Assembly (NCBI GenBank): GCA_027886175.1
Contig: JAJNNQ010000130.1
Location: 16,199,501 to 16,263,500 of the forward strand
Direction: 5' to 3'
Length of the DNA: 64,000 nucleotides
Source: Phylloscopus collybita
Lineage: Eukaryota; Chordata; Aves; Passeriformes; Phylloscopidae
Within the stretch, counting starts at the first letter, position 1; every line of letters begins with the position of its first letter. Below, piece after piece: positions 1-64,000 of the stretch. Under the pieces are notes generated by a model, which was not told the origin of the DNA, searched no databases, and saw only the letters and a program-made list of their open reading frames with translations. The position numbers and the translations under genes are program-made.

Positions 1-346
1 ATGAGCCGACACAGAAACTGGACCTAGGAAAGACAATGCTGTGCGAGGCACACGTCCAGCTACCTGCAGGTAGCAGGTAGTTTGCTACCTTCTCACCATA
101 ACCTGAAAAGAACTGGAAAAAGGTGACCTCCCCTGGACCGCACGAGCCAAGGTGATTCTTTGGTAACTCCCGTGAGGACGGAATCCTGACTCTGTGGCGT
201 CAGCAGCAGATTTGACTTGCACCTCCTCCTCCGTGGTGTCCACTGGGAGCAGCGGCGGTGTTCGCAGCCCCTCGAGCCCCCTACCCAGAGCTGATTTCTA
301 ATAATGGCCTTTTCAAAGGAGCTGGTCTCCTGGCCCATTTATAACA
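1..346 (+). repeat. 5' LTR, U5-side portion (left end outside window)
   Basis: Matches the end of the 3' LTR from base 14 on and ends in CA at 345-346, three bases before the primer binding site. The first 13 bases do not align directly with the other LTR; they look like a version of it lacking roughly 20 bases, or are otherwise rearranged. Contains a perfect 16-base palindrome at 59-74. Confidence 0.85.
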
Positions 347-349
347 AAT

Positions 350-367
350 TGGGGACTCGTCCGGGAT
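350..367 (+). other. Retroviral primer binding site (tRNA-Pro type)
   Basis: TGGGGACTCGTCCGGGAT lies three bases after the CA end of the LTR. It differs at one base (A for G at position 6) from the tRNA-Pro primer site used by many gammaretroviruses (known consensus TGGGGGCTCGTCCGGGAT). It marks where minus-strand DNA synthesis would start and supports the class I assignment. Confidence 0.8.
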
Positions 368-862
368 GTGACCACGCCCGAAGAGGTCCGAAGACGGGAC
401 GGCTGACTGCCCTTTGGGCCTCCGGACAGCTGGTCACACTGGGCCCAAGGAAGACAGCCTGGGATTGGACAGCACGGAGGAGCACCGGTAAAGTATAGCC
501 GGTGGCGGGAGTGGAGACGAGCGAGTGTGGAGTGAATGAGACCGGGGCTGGCAGCTCGGACCTCCGAAGCGAGTGCGGACCTCTCAGTACCGTGGTTCCG
601 GACTCCCACAAGGGGGCCGGCCGGGAACAGGGGGAAGCGAGTGGGGCCTATTACGTACAACTGAATGAGAGAGGTGTCTCCAGGGGCATAGTGGGCCCCC
701 CTCCGGACGTGCGGAGGAATTTAGAGAGTAAGTGGCACGTCACAGGGTGTATGGTGGTAGGATAGGCCCACCCCATTCCAGAATCTACAGAGGCAGGACG
801 CTCAGGCTGATCCAAGCGTGCGGAAAGCCTAGAGCTGTGTAGAGCACGCACCGCACTGGCTG

Positions 863-1150
863 AGGTTACGGCCCGGGGTGTCCAAGTGCTGGACTGGCTG
901 GGGTAGCGGCTGAAACCCTAAGGGTGGGTTGTCAGGCTACTTTCGGGGTCCTTCGGAAGCGTTTGGGACACTGGCTGGGGTGGCTGTCGGGGTGCGGGGA
1001 GCGAGAGAGGGTACTGGCCAAGGTTACGGCCGGAGTGTCCAAGTGCTGGACTGGCTGGGGTAGCGGCTGAAACCCTAAGGGCGGGTTGTCGGGCTACTTT
1101 CGGGGTCCTTTGGAAGCATTTGGGACACTGGCTGGGGTAGCTGCTGGGGT
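863..1150 (+). repeat. Tandem duplication, period about 158 bases, in retroviral leader
   Basis: Bases 863-993 and 1021-1150 are two copies of the same ~130-base unit. Both begin AGGTTACGG, share GTGCTGGACTGGCTGGGGT and the stretch around CTACTTTCGGGGTCC, and differ by scattered substitutions and one gap. A degraded related stretch (CCCTAAGGGCGGGT and similar) reappears near 1557-1640. Confidence 0.85.
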
Positions 1151-1164
1151 ACAGGAGTGGGCGC

Positions 1165-1363
1165 ACTGGTCAGGGGTACCCAGAGGTGAGGGGTACACTT
1201 TCCGGGTGCGGAGAGCCTACAGGGCTGGGGGTCTTTTGGGTATGCTGTCCGGGTGCGAAGAAAGTTCATACTGGTCGGGGGTGCCCAAGGGAGGGTACGC
1301 TTTCCGGGTACGGAGTAGCACTGGTCAGGGGTGCCCAGAAGTACTCTGTCCAGGTGTAGGGGA
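1165..1363 (+). repeat. Short imperfect tandem repeats in retroviral leader
   Basis: Three spaced copies start with ACTGGTC(A/G)GGGGT(A/G)CCCA at 1165, 1270 and 1320. The first two go on to GGTAC(A/G)CTTTCCGGGT and CGGAG; the third has a diverged tail. A fourth partial unit (GTATGCTGTCCGGGTGCG) lies near 1240. Confidence 0.75.
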
Positions 1364-1837
1364 ATGAGAGTTAGGGAAGTCCCAAAGTGCGAGGGACTTA
1401 ACAACAGGGAGAGTGAGTGAGTCGCACACTGTACGTCTGAGTCCTGGCTGTGAGTGGTAACTGGAACCCTGGGCCCAGGTTGACCGGCTGCTTACGGGGA
1501 CTTGATTGATATACAGGAGAGGAAGAGGGGTGCTGGCTGAGGTAGTGGCTGAGGCCCTAAGGGCGGGTCATCAAGCTACCAACAGGGCACTCTGAGCACT
1601 GGCAGGGGTGGTGCCCAAACCCTGAGGGTGGGTCACTGGGGCCACTGATGGGTGTTCGTGGAGTGAGTGAGGATTAAAGCTTAAGTTGCCCGTCTTCAAC
1701 TTTGAGTTTGAGTAGGGGCACATTAAAGAAAACTTGTTTTAAGATCAGGGTCAGGTACTTATACTTTGTGTTGCTCTATCTTAAAATTTCCCTTCGGGTA
1801 AGAGCACCGTATAGCTTTTATTTTGGACCCAGTGAGA

Positions 1838-2497
1838 ATGGGAGCATGCAAGAGTAAGCAAAAACAGCCTGAGGAGGAAAAGGGGAAGATAAGGAACATT
1901 CCCCCAGATAGTCCACTAGGACAAATGCTGAAACTATGGGGTACTGATGAGGCCACTAAAGACTTGAGCAAAGTTAAAATGATTCATTATTGTATAGAGG
2001 TTTGGCCCACTTTAAATTTACACAGAGAATGGCCGTCGTGTAGAACTAAAGACCCCTGGATGTGCTTGCAATTAAACCAGTATCTGAAATCCCGAGGGGA
2101 CTCAGATACTGAGCAGATCCTTTATGCTGCCTGCTGGCAGAAACACAGAACTGAAGGTGAAACAGCTAAGATTTGTAAGCTACAAGAGAGAAAGAAGAAA
2201 GATGAAAAAGAGAAAAGGGAGGAAAGCAGTCACAATTGGGACCCTCTTGATCATTTGCCCCCTCCTCCTGTTTACCCTGGGATACCCCAAACTATTTCTG
2301 CTAACCCTCCAGCTTTACCTGTGAACCCCTCCCCATTTCTCCAAACCATGATACCTATTCCTTCTTCAGCTTGCTCTCCAACAGGATTACCCTCGACAGC
2401 TCCACTCTCTCTACCACCTCAATCTAACCCGACTATCTTGAATACTAACCCCTTCTACTCTTCAGCCCTGTCCTCAACGTCGCCTAACACTGGCTAG
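1838..2497 (+). pseudogene. gag: gag 5' part: matrix and proline-rich region of endogenous retrovirus
   Basis: Open frame of 219 codons from ATG 1838 to TAG 2495-2497. It opens MGACKS, a good N-myristoylation signal (Gly2, Ser6) as on gammaretroviral matrix proteins. Residues 22-100 resemble gamma-type matrix (SPLGQMLKLWG near 25, EVWPTLN near 54). A lysine/glutamate-rich stretch at 115-130 is followed by a proline-rich p12-like segment with a PPVY late-domain motif (PPxY) at 143-146, which in this family recruits NEDD4-type ligases for budding. The frame ends in the proline-rich part, before capsid, which continues in another frame. The ATG was chosen because upstream in-frame codons (from TTG 1823) lack the myristoylation start. 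Not a working gag: frame broken and capsid truncated. Confidence 0.75.
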
Positions 2498-2499
2498 TC

Positions 2500-2970
2500 T
2501 CCTCCCCTTCACCATCTACTGTCCCTGCACCCCCACACAACTGGGAGCTGGACTTGCCAGCCACTAATGCTGATTTTATGGAAACCCCAAAAAGACCCTA
2601 CTGTGGCACTAGGTCAAGAATAAAGCTCTTCCCCCTAACGAAAGTCCCAATGGGTGGGGCAGCTGGGGGGGTAGGGTTTGTAAATACACCTCTGACAGCT
2701 TCAGAAGTTGGGGGCTTTAAGAAAGAGCTGGGAGTCCTGGTTGGGGAACCCGTGGGGGTGGCTGGCTGGGTGGATCGGTTCCTGAATCCTAATGTTTGCA
2801 CCTGGAGTGAGATGAACTCCATTTTGGGTGCCTTGTTCAGTCCCAAGGAGATGGCCATGGTCCATGTCACGGGAATGCGAGTCTTGGAGCAGGGGAGCAG
2901 GTTTGGGCCCCGGGCAGGGAACGGGCTCCCGCGGGTGGATCCAGGGTGGGATCCAGGTGGAGAAGTGTGA
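2500..2970 (+). pseudogene. gag: gag remnant: N-terminal part of capsid, frame-shifted and truncated
   Basis: A frame shifted relative to the matrix frame reads through to TGA 2968-2970 and resembles the N-terminal domain of gammaretroviral capsid. PLTASEVGGFKKE near 2690 corresponds to the conserved start of a capsid helix, and CTWSEMNSILGALFSPKE (about 2798-2851) to the TW...LLGTLL...EE helix. A PGWDP near the end recalls the capsid PxWD region. There is no upstream in-frame ATG of its own, no major homology region and no nucleocapsid zinc knuckle. The LTR begins essentially where the homology stops, so a deletion joined mid-capsid to the 3' end of the element. Confidence 0.65.
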
Positions 2971-3946
2971 CTCTGCAAAAAATAATATGTGCAGGCCTTG
3001 GCTGTGAATACAGCATGAAGGGTTTTATTGTTAAGTATTAGCATAGCTTGCACAACTCTAGAAAGCCCTTTTGTTTTAGGATGTATTTCTTGTGTTAGTA
3101 TGTAACTTTCTTGTAGTTCGATAAGGGTTTCTAGGACAGCTTTAGCCCCTGCTTAGAATCCTTCTTTTATTGGTTCTCCCCTGTCTCACCCCCTCTGTCA
3201 TGCATAATTTCCCTCTTGTCCATCTTAGCATCCTTATCTTTGAAGTACAGTAATGTTAGTCACTAACTTTGCTAGACCACCCTCGGCCCATCCCAGAACC
3301 TGTGTTGGATTTGTTAGAACTTAAGTGACTTAGTTTGGCATGATGTATTTGGATTGTTTTATTGGTATCTGTAACTTAGAACCCACCCCAGAATTGTAGT
3401 ATTAAACCGCCCACCACCCCAGGCTCGGGGTCTCTCTCCAGAGGCACCAGCCTGGTGGCTGGGGGGATCACCCTGACTTCCTTTCCCCCCCCCCCCGAAT
3501 AAAGCCTCTGTTCCCTGGAAACTTTGAGAGATAGTCCGCTCTTTCTTCGATCCAGCCATAGCAGCCGTTATCCAGCTGTGCGAGCCAAACGCCCACAAAG
3601 TGACTTGTTGAGGCGAAACTGGACCTAGGAAAGACAATGCTGTGCGAGGCACACGTCCAGCTACCTGCAGGTAGCAGGTAGTTTGCTACCTTCTCACCAT
3701 AACCTGAAAAGAACTGGAAAAAGGTGACCCCCCTGGACCACATGAGCCAAGGTGATTCTTTGGTAGCTCCTGTGAGGAGGGAATCCTGACTCTGTGGCGT
3801 GAGCAGCAGATTTGACTTGCACCTCCTCCTCCGTGGTGTCCACTGGGAGCAGCGGCGGTGTTCGCAGCCCCTCGAGCCCCCTACCCAGAGCTGATTTCTA
3901 ATAATGGCCTTTTCAAAGGAGCTGGTCTCCTGGCCCATTTATAACA
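2966..3946 (+). repeat. 3' LTR of endogenous retrovirus
   Basis: The right end is firm: the repeat shared with the 5' LTR stops at CA 3945-3946. The left end is inferred. A purine-rich tract AGGTGGAGAAG (2955-2965) followed by TG at 2966 is the best polypurine tract/U3 junction, but no upstream LTR copy is in view to confirm it. Inside, TATTAAA at 3400-3406 could be the TATA element, and AATAAA at 3498-3503 just after a C-run is the likely polyadenylation signal. Confidence 0.6.
3498..3503 (+). terminator. LTR polyadenylation signal AATAAA
   Basis: AATAAAGCCTCTG follows a run of 12 or more C residues. It sits about 95 bases after the TATTAAA box, as in R regions of gamma-type LTRs. It would end viral transcripts and possibly read-through transcripts from upstream. 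Confidence 0.55.
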
Positions 3947-5439
3947 AGAGACAGGGAAAATAATGCCAGCATTTTAATATGATATGTATTAAGAAAGACT
4001 GGCATCCAATCAAGGAACTGTTCTGGTTCTAAAAATATTAAGTACATTCAATTATGCATGTGGAAGCTTTAGAGCTAGATCTTAATTAAAAGAATAGTTA
4101 AATTTTGCTCTTAGTCGTAAAACTGAAGCAATTGTCCCAGGCAACTCATTTCCTCTCCGTTCAATTTATCTGTTTTGGAGATGGTAGAATTCTTATTTAT
4201 ACAGACTTAGATGCTCCATTTTTATAACTAAATTAGTAGTCAGTGTCTAGGCTATCAATCAAGGTGTGAAATCTGTGGGTCTGGTGTGTTTTCATTCCCA
4301 AAATTATTCTTTCAACCATGTTGTTGGAGCCTTTCATTCTTTTTCTTGTCAACTTAAGGGCCTCATCAAGTTTACCAGAGCATTTGATTATACACTGAAT
4401 ATCATGCGGTATTATATAAACTCATCTGTGTATACATGTGTGTTGGTGGAAATATGCATCACTTGTAAAGATTTTTTTCTTTTAAAGCTTTATGACAGGT
4501 AAACTAAGACACCATAGATGCTAAGCACAAAAAGCCATGGTGCAAATAGATAAGGGAACAAAAACCAGTCAAAGGGAGTTTCATGTTGAGCTAGACCTGA
4601 TTTTTAAATTTAATTTTTCCCTAAATGTCCACCTATGGATGGGAAGGAATCCAACCAATCCAGAGCACTTTCACGATGATCTGTTCCCTGGCACATGGTA
4701 ACTAAAATTCAGGACATTTGTGTCATTCCTTCCAAATGACACCAACACAGAATTTTTCTAATATTTTGAGGGAAAACTATGAGCCTTTAATATTTAATGT
4801 CTACTATTTATACATCTGTTAATGTAAAAAGAGGTACAGAGAAAAGATATTGTTACACTCCAGTGGTTTAATTATTATTATTAGCAGCACAATTTTAAAT
4901 GATGTCTATAAATAGTTTTCCCCCCTTTTCTTCCTTTTCCTTCTGCTTGCCTCGAATGCCTTCACACTTATTTTTAATCCCACAATCAGATATAACCAAA
5001 TCCCTTTTCTAGCTACACCACCACTTCAGTTTAGACAGCAACGAGTATAGCATCAAGTAAAATCCCCAAGAAAGCTATTCAGCTTTCTAGAAGAAGGCCA
5101 ATGTATATTGTGCATATATACAATGTATATTTATAATGCATATTGTAGTTTCGTGAAAGAGTACTGGTGTGATGTTAGTAACCTGTTGAAGTCGAACTTC
5201 TCCTCCCTGTTCGACTACACTGTGTGTAATTTTAGCCAGAAAACCGTGTCTTTGCTGGGTATGTTGTAAGAACATACAGAATGTTTATTTTTTTTTTTTT
5301 TCAGACAAGAAGTGTCATGTTTGCGTGTTCGTAAGGATGCTCAATTTCTGCCTTTAGATCCGCGTTCCCTCAAAACCAGACCCCGAAAGTGAAGGATTAC
5401 TTGGTTTCGAAGCGAAGCTGCCCCCACGCATCGCTGGAT

Positions 5440-5440
<1 letters not shown>
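3947..5440. other. Intergenic DNA between retroviral element and PRDM5 promoter
   Basis: AT-rich sequence without a supportable gene, RNA gene or recognised transposon. Open frames here are short and unlike any known protein. Contains an AT-rich TATA/CATA stretch near 5100-5150 and a T-run at about 5287-5302. In mammals the neighbour on this side of PRDM5 is NDNF (known synteny); no part of it is visible here. Confidence 0.6.
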
Positions 5441-63863
<58,423 letters not shown>

Positions 63864-64000
63864 ATACAGCCTCCATGAGAAGAGTAGATCCAAAGTGCTG
63901 CATTTGCACGCGTACAAACTCCAGACTTTCCACCTGGCTAGTAAGCACAGTCAGGAGAAACACAGGAGAAACAACTGTAATGCCTTCACACATTATTTTT
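63864..64000 (+). other. PRDM5: PRDM5 3' UTR (start)
   Basis: 137 bases after the stop codon to the window edge. No AATAAA is present, so the 3' UTR continues beyond the window. Confidence 0.8.

Larger units (their letters stand above)
368..1837 (+). other. Retroviral 5' leader, GC-rich and repeat-rich, no long reading frame
   Basis: About 1.47 kb separates the primer site from the first gag ATG, which is long for a gammaretroviral leader. Short open frames occur on both strands but resemble nothing and follow the GC content. Bases 863-1363 consist of tandem repeats (listed separately), and a looser version recurs at about 1535-1655. Packaging and splice-donor signals would be expected here by family; none could be named with confidence. 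Confidence 0.6.
1..3946 (+). mobile_element. Deleted class I (gammaretrovirus-like) endogenous retrovirus
   Basis: Seen: bases 14-346 recur at 3615-3946 with about six substitutions and one single-base gap, so these are the two LTRs of one insertion. A proline-type primer binding site follows the first copy, then a long untranslated leader, a gag fragment, and directly the second LTR. Family knowledge: this order and the matrix/capsid similarity fit class I (gamma-like) elements. Pro, pol and env are absent and capsid stops partway, so the copy is a large internal deletion that could move only with helper proteins, if at all. The 5' LTR continues to the left of the window, so its outer edge and target-site duplication cannot be seen. 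Confidence 0.85.

Noticed and set aside
2598..3053. 151-codon minus-strand frame across gag and the LTR junction
   Set aside because: Antisense shadow of the GC-rich gag frame; no recognisable domain, and it runs across the inferred gag/LTR boundary.
3468..3938. 156-codon minus-strand frame in the 3' LTR, partly repeated in the 5' LTR
   Set aside because: It lies in non-coding LTR sequence and is duplicated only because the LTR is; no antisense gene of this kind is known for gamma-like elements and no domain is visible.

Overview
The window is vertebrate nuclear DNA and most likely avian. It has GT-AG introns, a CpG-island promoter, a CR1-type LINE fragment, and LTR sequences like those common in songbird genomes. 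A gene that spans roughly 200 kb in mammals is packed here into about 58 kb. The species cannot be fixed from the sequence; a passerine or other neoavian bird is my inference.

Layout. Positions 1-3946 hold a deleted class I (gammaretrovirus-like) endogenous retrovirus on the plus strand: the U5 end of its 5' LTR, a proline-type primer binding site, a long leader full of tandem repeats, a broken gag (matrix plus the start of capsid), and a 3' LTR. Nothing of pro, pol or env is present. Positions 3947-5440 are AT-rich intergenic DNA with no gene seen. A CpG island follows (about 5440-6070, with an outlier at 6310-6440). From its middle starts the only cellular gene in the window, PRDM5, which fills the rest. 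All 16 coding exons can be placed with GT-AG junctions and a continuous reading frame of 631 codons from ATG 5714 to TAA 63863. The window ends 137 bases into the 3' UTR.

PRDM5 encodes a nuclear regulator with an N-terminal PR domain (exons 1-4), an acidic linker and 16 zinc fingers (exons 5-16). I see no frameshift, stop or lost zinc ligand, so the gene looks intact. Introns carry two related minus-orientation LTR fragments (introns 2 and 8), one CR1 tail (intron 2), simple repeats, an inverted pair of an unclassified 62-base repeat (intron 3), a 35-base near-perfect palindrome (intron 10) and a good CTCF-type motif (intron 13).

No new multi-gene system is present. The observations most worth checking are: the alternating intron phases in the finger-coding exons, which suggest exon-pair duplication; a weak donor on a frame-neutral exon 6; a possible PR-only isoform from exon 4 read-through; the inverted repeat pair and palindrome; and the repeat-rich leader of the retroviral element 1.8 kb upstream of the PRDM5 start and in the same orientation.
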